64,000 nt of DNA from Clitoria ternatea (taxonomy: Eukaryota; Streptophyta; Magnoliopsida; Fabales; Fabaceae): the NCBI GenBank assembly GCA_037962975.1, contig CM075673.1:159112667-159176666 (forward strand). Direction: 5' to 3'. Position 1 is the stretch's first letter, and every line of letters starts with the position of its first letter. The notes under the pieces were generated by a model. That model saw nothing but the letters and a program-made list of their open reading frames with translations, was not told where the DNA came from and ran no database searches. Both the position numbers and the translations under genes were made by a program. Of this stretch, positions 24,639-36,050 are shown one piece after another.

Positions 24639-24671
24639 GTCAAAAACCACACTAAAGTGCGAAGACACATC
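24639..24671 (-). pseudogene. Possible small exon of the interrupted gene
   Basis: A 33 nt open segment (DVSSHFSVVFD) on the minus strand sits between an acceptor AACAG and a consensus donor GTAAGT. Such short segments can arise by chance, so this is tentative. Another exon-like piece with acceptor TTTAG and donor GTAAGA is near 25145-25199. Confidence 0.25.
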
Positions 24672-25344
24672 CTGTTCATCAAAAATAGATTACCCAACTA
24701 ACTGTAACTGATCAGGTATACTTTAGACTAGATTATAAACATAACTTGGTCTAAGACACAGGGGAGCTCATTATTAGCTGAATGAATAGTCAGAATACAA
24801 TTCATCCTACATGAAATATCTAAAGAGACAAAAAGGATATTATGGAAAACAGTAAAATTGGCTTATCTTTGAATATTAGTAATGAATCCCAAATATAGTG
24901 GCAAATATGAATCCAAAAAAAATCACACATTTCTCTTCAATCAAATTAACAACCATAACCTATTTGTAAAAATAGCATAATGATACAAAATTTATGCCTC
25001 CTTGTAGATCCATAATTAAAATAAACAAAGATAAATTATTTTGAGGCTCCATCTCATCTTCCTAGATTTGAGCTAAGGTATATGATGTTTTTGGTACATC
25101 CTGTACTATGACAAAATAAGCTATAAAAACTCCCATCAAATCTTACCACAAATCAATTGACCTTGTCAGCAATCCCTTGAAGCAACTAAGATCCTTTGGC
25201 TAAAGTTTTGGGAACGTTCTACAAAAAACATCACTTTCTGCTTCTAAGAATAACAACTCATTAGTGTAGGTATATACGTGCTTGTTTGGATTCATCTAAC
25301 TGATGTACTTCCTGATGGATAACAGTTGTGGACTCTGAAGGTGT

Positions 25345-25624
25345 TCAGGAATCATAATCCCCATGATAAGTCAAGTGAAAGAGATGTTGGGAACTGCCAG
25401 GGGCTTGCACATTATGATACCGGAGAGATTGACACTTAATCCGGTATATGGAATCCTTGTAATCGTCATTATACATTGGAATCCTAGAGTAGTCTAATGA
25501 TGTTGAAACATAATGATGAGAAGTTTGAGGTTGAGGTCTAAGTGGTGACACTCTTAAATGGACAACCATCCATCCATCCATTTTCTTTTTGACCCCGACC
25601 TTGCCTAAGTTCTTGCCACTCCGC
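25345..25624 (-). pseudogene. Exon-like open segment, 93 codons
   Basis: On the minus strand the acceptor AATTCCAG precedes an open frame that ends at TGA (25345-25347). It contains KNLGKVGVKKKMDGWMVVHL and ends HLFHLTYHGDYDS. The composition is protein-like but no family is recognised. It may belong with the exon-like pieces at 24.6, 21.4 and 17.9 kb, or may be the end of a separate relic. Confidence 0.35.
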
Positions 25625-25739
25625 CTGGAATTGTCAAATAATCATCAAGTATTTTCGCTAAAAGAATAAAGTTTGAACTACTATAACATTTTCTCTTAAG
25701 TGAAAAAGCAATTTCAGGATATGAAGATCAGGTTATAAA

Positions 25740-26830
25740 AACAAAGGGGGAGCGTATGCTCTAAAAGTCTGGTAGAACAACAAAAGTCTGATAGAAGCAT
25801 CTTAAATAAAGAATTCCTCGTCAACGTTCAAAAAATCTATTTTGGTGATGCTTCGAAAAAAATAATCATACCATATTTGCGTGCTTATCATCAAAGAACA
25901 AAATCAACATGAGCAATAGCTGCCAGCGTACCTACATTTGCTAACTCTAATCACAAGTCAAAAAACTTTTCTGGACATCTCTGAAAGCAACTTCTCGTTT
26001 AATCAAGGATAAGTTCACAAAGGGTTTTGTACATGGAAATGCATGAGAAAATATTTTCATGAAAATATCGAAATATGATTCAGACCTTTCTCAAGCTTGG
26101 ATTCAACTTCGAGGTCTGATCTCCAAAAGCCTATGGCAAAATACCTTCAAAGGATTTCTAACGTATATATCTCATCTCAAGAAGCATCAACGGCTATTTA
26201 CCTTCAACCCTCTATAAATATCAAGGAAATTTGAACATTCAAATTGTGAGAAATATCTAAGAAGAAAGCTTCTCAATTCTATTATTCAATCTTAGTTCAC
26301 TTCCTTGTAAAAAGACAAAGACCCTCGTTATTCTCTAGCTCTGCTTCTAGCAGACTCTGGTCTTTTGTCAAAAATAGTTAGTGTTTGATCTCTAATTTGC
26401 CTATCATTTTTGTACACTAAGTTCTTAGAACATTTCTCTTCTTACTGATTGTAAAAGTCTGGTAAGTCACTAGGACTAGTTTGAGAGTTGGAAAACACAT
26501 TAGCCTGAAAAGGCTTTCGAAAGAATACTTGGGTTAAGCCAGCAGTGGCTTGTTGTAAAGAATACTTGGGTTGAGCCAAAAGTGGCTTGTTGAAAAGAAT
26601 ACTTGGTGCACGAGTTTGGTGTAGGTATTGTAAAGGAGATTTTACAATAGTGGAAATCCTTCAAGTTGGAAGGGATTGGACGTAGCTTCTGAGTTGGAAG
26701 TGAACCAGTATAAATTCTGTGTGTTGATTCTCTTTTTCGCTTTATTACATAATTAACTTTATTTTGTTTGAAATTTACTTGAAAAGAGTCTAAGACTTAT
26801 TCAACCCCCTTCTAAGTCTGACTCTGAATC
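25740..26830 (+). repeat. Probable LTR remnant of a Copia-type element
   Basis: A polypurine tract AAAGGGGGAG (25743-25752) is followed by about 1.1 kb of non-coding sequence. It ends with an LTR-like leader that includes CTTATTCAACCCCCTTCTAAG (26793-26813). A 37-38 bp unit starting GAATACTTGGGTT recurs at about 26523, 26560 and 26598, the last one partial. Exact ends and a target duplication were not found. Confidence 0.45.
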
Positions 26831-29109
26831 ATTAACTATTTTTGTAAAGAGCGGGGAAAGCTAATACAAGCCAAACATTCTTGATTTGTAGCTGTTCGTT
26901 TGGTATGCCCTTAGAATGCTCTGTAGCCTTTGCTTGATACCAGATCAATATGATCCCACATTAGGGGTTTATGTGGGAGCTATCCTATATGGATAGTGTT
27001 GATACCATATTGCTTTATTACTTGTATGTCGAGTCATACCGAATACACTTCTCTACCTATCGGTATGGTCCTTAAGTATTTAGGTCGGTATCAAACCTAG
27101 ATCAATTATGTTTAATAGTTAAAGAAGATAATATTAATAAAAAAGTATTTAATAAATATATTTTAAAAAATATATTATTTTTAAGCATATTTATTCTTTG
27201 ATGTAATATTATTAAAAATATATGTTCATTGAATATATTTTAAATAATATATTTATTGAATACATTTTAAATAATATATTCATTAGATATTATTTTTTAT
27301 AATTTAATCAGATTTATTATTAAATATATTACTAATACTATTTAATAAATATATTATTATCAAAAATAATTTTTAATTAATATATAATAATAAATGTCGC
27401 GACGATGCAATGCGTAACGATCTTGAAAAAATCATATAGGTTATGATCTGGTGTGCATACCAATCCCCAAAAGCTAGGAACACTGGTCATTGTAGAATTA
27501 TAAATAAATGGTAAGTCAAGTCAAATACTAGATGAGGTGCACCAAAACCAAAGTGATCATTGAGTCTTAGTATAGATCTGTGAACTAGACCCTAGTCAGA
27601 AAAGCTAACACCTGACTCAAAGTCAAATGCAAGTGGGCAGCTTGCTCTTATGCTAAAGATTGTAACCACTGTGCAATGTCAGAGATCAAATCACAACTTA
27701 CACTCAGGGAAGTTCTATAAAATACAAGTCATTTATTAAATTCACAAGTAACTGTGTTTACAACCCATAACTACCTTCATAATCTCTTTATTTTCCGTAA
27801 CAACCGTACTAATTTAGGTATCGAAGTCCCTTTTGCAGGTACACCCCCGGTGTGTCACGGTAGGAATTGACTTGAAAGCTTACCTTAATGCGAAGGGCAC
27901 AATGTTCCCATTGGACCTGTGTTATAATACCAGACCCCCACTGAGACAATGTAAAACAAGAGAGTGAAAGGGATTTTCTACACCGGTTAGACAAGGTGTA
28001 CATTGTACCCTGGACACCGGTCAGATTAGGTTAAATGTTTGAAAATATGGAGTCTCCACCAAAATTTTGTTTATTTTTAAAATGGTATAATATTAGGAAA
28101 AACCTTTTAGAGTTTTGAGTTTGGAGTTAGTTACAAATAGGAAAGGTACTAACACTCATATTCTTCTATTTCGAAAAAATGGTATCTTGAACTAAATTGT
28201 AGGACTTAATGATAACCTTGAAATTGAAACCAACAAGAAAATTATAAAAAAAGGATTTATTTAAAGTGGGCCCGACAGTAATTGATTTCGCTACTACTAT
28301 TCTCGAGTACACCAATAAATTGAGATTACGTAATTCTTTGATGGAGTTTGGAAATTGATTTTTTATACTTTTGAAAAATGATTTAAAGATATTTTGGATT
28401 TCTTAAGGATTAGGAAAAAAGGACTTCATGCCATAGGATATGAGATAGTGTTTTCTATACGTTTATCCTTCTTTTATAATTTTCTAGTATTGGTGCACAT
28501 GAAGTACATCATACGACACCACTATGAAATTATTGCATGGTTTTCATTTAATAAAGATGTTCTGTTTTTGGATTTATTTTTTAACAAACTTCATGCTAAA
28601 GAAGGATATGAAATAGAGTAATCTATACATTTACCTTAATAACTTAATAACATTATTGTTGATGATGTATATCATGACACTGTCATAAAAGTATTGCATG
28701 GTAGATGAGCCCTTAATTTGTTATAATGACGTAATAAATATGTACCTTATTCACGAGGTAGGTATTTATAGTGGGTTGGCATATGATATAATGATGACAT
28801 TGTTAGACCCTTTGCAAGTTTTGTATGTGACGTGACAGCTGACATAATTATCCTTGTGGACGGGTTCTCCTGCCTTCGATGCTTCAACTACTAATTGGTT
28901 TTTCTTTTAAAATTAAAATTGGATCGTATGACATATATGGATAATTATAATTAAAAGTTTTTCAAAGCCATATCATTTTAAAAAATCATAACTTTTTTAA
29001 AAACTCACTAATTGATAAATTTTAATTTCGACCATCCATAATAAGATTTGACGGGCTTATTCCTCTCACTCAAGTCTTTCTTATATAACACATTATATAT
29101 ATACACACA
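26831..29109. other. Intergenic, partly repeat-like sequence
   Basis: No gene model is supported. Positions 27110-27400 are nearly pure A/T. Positions 27420-28020 look like decayed transposon sequence with ACCGG words but have no usable termini. Confidence 0.45.
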
Positions 29110-30210
29110 CTACTTATCCGGGTTTTTGACCACTGTAGCATAATTTTCAAAAATAATTATAAAAATGGGGTTGTTTTGAAAATAATTCTGTGTCTGGGGT
29201 ACTTGATGTCATTTCAGAATTTGTGTTACGTGACCTCAAAATACGTAATCAATGTTTCGTAACATGCAAATACGTAATACCAAAATGAACGTCACGTGTC
29301 ATGCCAGGAAGCATTACGCATTTCCTAAAAACGTAACATAAGTATTACGCAGGTGCATGTGATGGCCATTACGTAGGACCAGAAGGCGTAATGCATTATA
29401 AATTTGGAAGATTATAAATTTGTAAGATTACAAATGATGAAGAAGAAAGAAGGAAGATTATAAATTCGGAAGTACGAAATAATCACCGTACACACGGAAT
29501 TGTAAAATTTAAATCTTTTAATCCTGTACGCGTCAATTTGCAAAGTTTAAGGTCATCCAATTGTTGAAATGCTTCTTTCTTTCACTGTACTTGCAATTTC
29601 AGTTTTATCAAGGTCATTCTAATTGGTCAATTGCTACACATGCAGTATTATATGTTTTCAATTTGTGCACGTGTGAATTTTTAGAATCAGTGATTATTCG
29701 GTCTTTGCAAAACACTGCCAATTTGTTGTTCTTCAATCTTGACGTTAATTCAAGAATTTGTGCAATTGAATCTTGTGTGATCATTCTGAATCGTTCTTGG
29801 TCAATTACTGTGCTGAATTTTAGAAATCCTCGGTCGAATTTGGAAAGTTGCACAAAAAAAATTGCTTATTCAATTTTTTTCTTTCATCCTAGATATTTTT
29901 TTTAATTTCCTTGTTACGTACAATGAAGATGCGTAATGCATTACGCCTTCTGGCCCTCCGTAATGGACTACGCAACAATTATATTACGTTTTTAGGAATA
30001 GCGTAATGCTTCCTGGCATGACACGTGGCGTTCGCTTTGGTATTACGTATTTGCATGTTACGAAACATTGATTACGTATTTTGGGGTCACGTAACACAAA
30101 TTCTGAAATGACATAAAATACCCCAGACACATAATTATTTTTAAAACGACCCCATTTTTATAATTATTTTCGAAAATTATGCTACAGTGGTCAAAAACCC
30201 CTACTTATCC
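29110..30210. mobile_element. Mutator-like non-autonomous element with long TIRs and TSD
   Basis: The element (29120-30200, 1081 bp) is bounded by CTACTTATCC at 29110-29119 and 30201-30210, a perfect 10 bp target duplication. Its ends are inverted, starting GGGTTTTTGACCACTGTAGC. The terminal inverted repeats are about 280 bp long (about 29120-29402 and 29921-30200), nearly identical and rich in ACGTAA/TTACG words. Long TIRs plus a 9-11 bp duplication point to the MULE superfamily. The about 520 bp interior has no transposase, so it needs a helper. The interior frame at 29561-29905 is not recognised and is probably non-coding or a captured fragment. Confidence 0.85.
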
Positions 30211-30582
30211 TATTTATATACAAAGACCTAATAGGATAGAATAGACAATAAATTAAAGTTATCTTATCATATTAAGGTACACAACATACATGATAATTCA
30301 TCGTATAATAAATTTCTTATGTGGTAAATGTGGTATTACTTATATGATAATAATCTTTTAAAATAGGCAGATGCTGAAAACAGTTTAATCAAATCTCATG
30401 TATTATTAGCCCAAGAGGATTCCAGACATCAATATGCCAAAGCAGTAACAAGAACACCACCCCCCATGCAAAAGACACGAACCTTTTATATAAAAACATA
30501 TACCAAAGCCACTTTCACAGTGTAGCCTCCTAAAACAGATATATAATATCCACATTTATGAACTAGAGAATTATCATTATAA
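30211..30582. other. 3' flank of the dCTP pyrophosphatase gene
   Basis: AT-rich sequence, presumably including the 3' UTR of the minus-strand gene that stops at 30583. Nothing else is recognised. Confidence 0.5.
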
Positions 30583-32611
30583 TCAAGCATGCTCATTTCC
30601 ATTGCTTTGATCTTTGTTGGTGCTTGAAGGGTCTTCACAGACTTTGGCTGGGTATTTTATAGCATTGAGTTCAACTTTTCTAAGTGCAGCTTTGCCAAGA
30701 TCAACACCACAAATGTCAGAGAGCCTCACAAGGTAAAGCAACACATCTGAAAGCTCTTCACCAAGGTGAACCTTCTCCTCCTCTTTCCAATCTGGAAGTC
30801 CCTTTGGAACCTCTCCTTTCCACTGAAATATCTCAGACAATTCTCCCACTTCACCAACCTGTAGTGTGCAATACAATCATTATAAAAAAAAGGCATAATT
30901 TTATTATAATTTAAATATTGATACTCCTGATTTTCCTTTTTATTTCACACAATTTAAAAAATTATTTTTATCTTTACTGTAATTTTAAAAAAATTGTTCT
31001 TTTTCATCTTTCACTTTAGAAATTTTAAAATATATTTATTCTTTATTTTTTACTATACCCCTATATTTACTCTTTAGATAAATTACTATAGTAAACATGT
31101 AAAATAAATGACGAAAAACTGCAAAATTAAATTAAGAAATTATAATTTAATAATTTTTTAATACGTACGTCAAATAAAAAAAAATTGAGTGAGAGTGTAG
31201 CACTTTATAACTGCCTTAAGTTTTTGACATTAATGCATCATTTAGTAAATTGATTTGCTCATAATTTCTATACAACGTTTTTGTTAACGATTGAAGAGAT
31301 AAATAATAACTGAACAGAGTATATAGTAAATAAATACAAAATCCTATTTATAAATCAATTGAATTTTTAAAATTAAGAAATGATAGTTAAAAACCAAATT
31401 TTTAAAATCAAGGAATAAATGATAAAATCTATATAAAAATATAATTGATTTTCAACTATATTTTTACACCCAATAAATTTTACTAATATCTTAATAAATA
31501 TATTATCTCTCTTCTTTCTCTATACATTTTTATTAATACCCAAACAGATTTAAAATAAACTATAAAATTTCTCCCATTTAAACATACAAAAAGGATATGA
31601 GTAAAAAAAAACATAAATAGAAATAGTTAATACATAGAAAATCCTCAATAATTAATAAGGCTAATAAAAAGGGTAGAAAAGATAAGAATGAAAAATGTAA
31701 TTAATTATACTCCTGCCGACTAATATTTAGGATAAAAAATCTTTTTAAAATATGACTTATAAATTGAATGAGAGGGTGTATATATAAAAAAAGCATCCTT
31801 AAAATGTATTATATAAAAAATATACTCCACATTTTAAGGGTTCTAAGAATCTAGTTTTTATTTGCAAAATCAATTTCTTGTATTTAAGGTTCGTTTGGTT
31901 TTCAGTTAGAAAAATAAAGTTGAAGAAATGAAAAAATTTAAGGATGTCTTTTACGTCGTTCGAAACAATTAAACCGGGTTTATTTTTGGGTTGTAGGATT
32001 TATTTTTGAGTTAATCAAACCGGGTTAAGATCCAAAAGGACCCTTGGACAACTCTTAAAACCATGGGATTTATCAATGTTTCGAAAAAAAAAAAGGTAAT
32101 GTCTACAATTATTTTAAAAGAGCCAACGTTCAAGAAACATTCAAGGTTCCCAAATACAAAATGAGGACGACCAGGACATAACTATTCAGATGCACTTCAA
32201 TGTTCAAACACCATGAAGATTGAAAACACATAAAAAATAACAACACAAACAGAGAACACCTTAACGAAAATAAAGTAAGAAAACCCAAAAAAATCAAAAT
32301 TAACGATTCTGCAAAGGTATGCTTTCAAACATCTAAAAATGATAAAAAAAATTGCCACTTTTCAAAAATCAAAAACTCAAATGCTTGGAAAATGACAACA
32401 AAAAAAAAAAGAAAAATGTTATTAATACATGGTGCAACAAGAAGAAGAAAAGCACATATATTTTTGATTGTGGGTTTTAAATTAAAGAGAATCATACCAT
32501 AGCCAAAAGGAGGTTCCTTGGGCTATGAAACCGCTCCCAATCCCTCTCCTTTGCAAAATCACTCATTTTCTGCTTAAGAAGATCAAGAGTCACGGGGTCT
32601 TGTTCACTCAT
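30583..32611 (-). CDS. dCTP pyrophosphatase 1-like (MazG-type NTP-PPase), two exons
   Basis: Exon 1 is 32498-32611 and exon 2 is 30583-30858, joined by a 1639 bp GT-AG intron in phase 0, giving 129 residues. The protein is an all-alpha NTP pyrophosphatase of the RS21-C6/dCTPP1 family, which hydrolyses dCTP and modified dCTPs to the monophosphate and pyrophosphate and so cleans the nucleotide pool. The metal-binding signature is intact: GEVGELSEIFQW gives E41 and E44, and EELSDVLLYL gives E73 and D76. The N-terminal helix contains FAKERDWERFHSPRNLLLAM. No organelle presequence is seen, so a cytosolic or nuclear location is likely. A TATA-like TATATATAAC on the minus strand near 32731-32740 lies about 120 bp before the ATG. 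Confidence 0.95.
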
Positions 32612-34075
32612 GTTTTCTTCAAGAGAAAAAGAGAATGAAGAATGAAAAATGAAGAAATGAGAGAGAAAAGAGAAGAAAGGTGAGTGTGAAGAGTTATGGT
32701 TTTCTTGGGAAGGAACAGTAACTCTGCTGCGTTATATATATTGAAAGAAAGAGGGGGATGCTGCAGCACAGTCGTTTTCGGAAATTGGTGGACTCAATGC
32801 GTTTCCTTTGTTTGTTTCTCGTTTTCGTACAAAAATAGTGAAATCCGTGGGATGGGCTCCACGGTTTTTAAGAAAATAATCACTTTTTAAGAGATGGGTG
32901 TCACTTCGTTAAAAATGGGTTACAAAATGTGCCAAAACAAATTTTTGTACCTTCAATCTATTTAAGCCGTAAAAATCATGTTAGAGACAGATCAAAATAG
33001 GTGTAAAAATGGGTTGTTTGGTACAACACCCCAAACTTCCATTTGGCAATAAATTTTGGGTATTTCGAATGGTGTGAATGATCAATATCAATCTTTAAAT
33101 TTTTTTATTTTCTTAACTTTGTTTCCTCAACTACAAACCAAACACCTTATAATTTGTCAGATCCATTATATTAATAAAATAAAAAATAAATGTTTAGTAT
33201 GTATCTTAATACTTTTTTATATAATTTTAAAAAAACTATTATTCTTCTAATGGACTATTTGAAAAAAATGGACCACTAAAAGATAAGTTTTTTTAAAAGA
33301 AAACAAGAAAGTGGATTAACCTGTTAGTCTGTATTAAAATAGGTCAAATTTAATTTCTTAACCTATTTTTTCTTTTAAGTTTGACCTGTATTTAAGCGGA
33401 TTTGACCTGACCTAACTTAATAATTGATATTTTTACCCTTAATTTTTATTATGAAAAATGCTAACAAACGACGGTTATCCTATTTTAAAAAATAAAGTAA
33501 AAGCTTTTATTTAATATATCATTAATCCATTCTTATTAATTTACAATAAAAATTATATTTTTATTTCTTTAACTTCAGGCGTGATTAACAAAACCTTTTA
33601 TTATTCACAATATTGCCTCCGTCCGGTCTTTGGTATAACCAAAAACAAAAAATTAACAAGCACAAAATAAATCAAGTAATTAATTTTATTTAATATTATT
33701 AATCTTATAGAAAAATGTATATACTTTTATTTAATATTCTTTATTTAAACTTGTTTAGAGGGTTTATTTTTCTATTGAAAATTAAAATGTACTCCCTTTA
33801 TTTTTTAATTTCTTTTTAGGAGATTGAATTTGTTTATAAATATATATATCCCTTAAAGATTTTAAGATAAAATTGAATGTTTATTTACTAATTACACTCT
33901 AATATTTTATTTAAATCAAGAAGACATTAATTAAGGAATTGATGTTAGAAAAAAAGATAAAATACATAATTATTGAATTTTAAAAGGATGTGTAACAATA
34001 CTAGAAAAGATAAAAATAAATAGAGAGTAAATAAGAGTATTTTAGGAACATTATTCATTAAATAAATCAGAGTTA
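32612..34075. other. AT-rich intergenic sequence
   Basis: Contains the likely dCTP pyrophosphatase promoter next to 32612. A weak GTTTGG/CCAAAC inverted word pair at about 33013-33147 could be a MITE scar. No coding feature is supported. Confidence 0.45.
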
Positions 34076-34582
34076 GTTAGATTTATGGTTGTAAAAATCG
34101 AATCGGACCGACTAAGAAATAGTTGAAATCGGTTTAGACAAATGAAAAAACTAGGAGGTTTCAAAATTGGCCATGAACTAGTTGAAACCAGCCTTAACTA
34201 GTCAAAACTCGTTGAAACCAGCAATAAAAATTGGGATTGAACTGACCTGATTTTAAAAAAATCTCATTTTTTTTATTTTTAAAATAATTCTATTCTAAAA
34301 TATTTTAAATAAATAAAAGTCTCATATATAATATTTTACATATTATTTTTATTTATTATAAATTTTTTATCTTATAAAACACGTAATATGACTTTTAGTT
34401 AACTTACTTTTTATATAATTTATAATTTATTGTTAATATATAATGAATAATATTATATTAGTATATATTTTATTATCACCAGTTCAACTGCAGTTTAATC
34501 ATGGTTGAACCAATATACCATGAACCAATGTCTTTATTGGTTTGATCACCGGTCCGATTTTTAAAATATTGGTTAGATTTAT
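34076..34582. mobile_element. MITE with 11 bp target duplication
   Basis: A 485 bp segment (34087-34571) is flanked by the direct repeat GTTAGATTTAT (34076-34086 and 34572-34582). Subterminal inverted words AAAAATCGAATCGGACCG (left) and CGGTCCGATTTTTAAAA (right) mark the ends. An 11 bp duplication suggests a Mutator-like non-autonomous family. There is no coding capacity. Confidence 0.75.
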
Positions 34583-35204
34583 TTATATTTTAAAATATTT
34601 TTGTTGTTATTAATATTTAAGAATATATATATATATAGTATGATTTCTCTTTAATCTATATAACATTAATAAAGAAGAGGAAATTTCCAATTGAAAATTC
34701 CATGGAAACTGATGAGATTAAACTAATGTTAATTTTAAATGAAATTTTTTGTTTATTTTATTCTCTACAAATTTATAAATATTGAAAATTTCCTTCATAA
34801 TAACACTCCACTAATAGAAGAGAAATCTTACACGTAGCACATGTATAACAGATATAGAAACATGTGAAATAGGATACAAAGAAAAAACATAAATGAGATA
34901 AATGTTGTGATATGAAAGATAAAGATAAAAAGGTATTAGAATATTGTACAGGTATGTGCTACAAATGATATACATCTGCTAGAATGAGAGAGAGATGGAA
35001 AGTTTTCATTACAATTCATATTTGGAATGCAGTATAAATGACCAATTGATCGTATTCATGCATTAATACTTTGTATGTGGTAGAATAATTCAAGTCAAGC
35101 TGGCTTGACCACAGCCTGGTGTTTAGTAGGCTTGAATATTGTGTGATATTTAATTATGATCAGATAAGAAATAATAAAGAAAAAGTTTAGATTTAAGAAG
35201 TAAA

Positions 35205-35255
<51 letters not shown>

Positions 35256-36050
35256 CTTATGTTTATTAGGTTTAAATTGGTCTTATATGTATTTTTTTTT
35301 AATTTAGTATCTCATGTTATGAAATAATTTTAAAATGATAGTTCCTATTAACTTACTTAACAAAAGCTTTCCTTTTTAAGTTGGTTTTGTTGTTAACCTG
35401 TTGAAAAATCTAATGTGAAATATACTTTTTAAATTAATTTATCAATCGTGTAATAACCAATTTAAAAAGGTAATGTTTCCGTTAGTTAAATTAACATAAA
35501 TAACTATTTTAAAACTGTTTCAAAATGTAAGAACCAAATTGAAACAAAAGAACATAAGATAAACTTGAAACCTAAAGTAAATATAAGAAATCAACATGTA
35601 TTTTAACCTAAAATTAACATTAATATAATTTCTTATAAGAATTTAAAATAGACTATATTTTTAGGTTTAATTTTAAAAGGTTAATTAATTTATTCCAATA
35701 GATTTATTGAAAAAATTTCTTTGCATTAAGATCAATCAAAAGGAATAATAAGTCTTAGGGTATTCGTGGTTCAATTTTTAAGGTAAAAAAATAAGTTGAA
35801 CTACATATTAAAAAAATATGCAATTTGATTTTGTTTGATTGGATTGAAATAAAATACAAAAATTAAACTAAATCAAACCAAACCAAATTGCGGTTTAGAT
35901 TGGTTCAGTTAATGCGTTTCTAAGGTCCCATTTGAAATATCAAACTCCTAAGCATCTAATACATATGTAACATCACAATTTAAATTTATTGGTTAAATTG
36001 TTAACAATCAATAATTAATTGGGTTACTAGTTATAAATTGATGGGGCAAG
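34583..36050. other. AT-rich intergenic sequence with microsatellite
   Basis: No gene is supported. An (AT)n run occupies 35207-35252. Confidence 0.5.

Noticed and set aside
29561..29905. A transposase or captured gene in the MULE-like element
   Set aside because: The 114-codon frame has no transposase motif, and a shadow frame of similar length exists on the other strand; it was left as unassigned interior.
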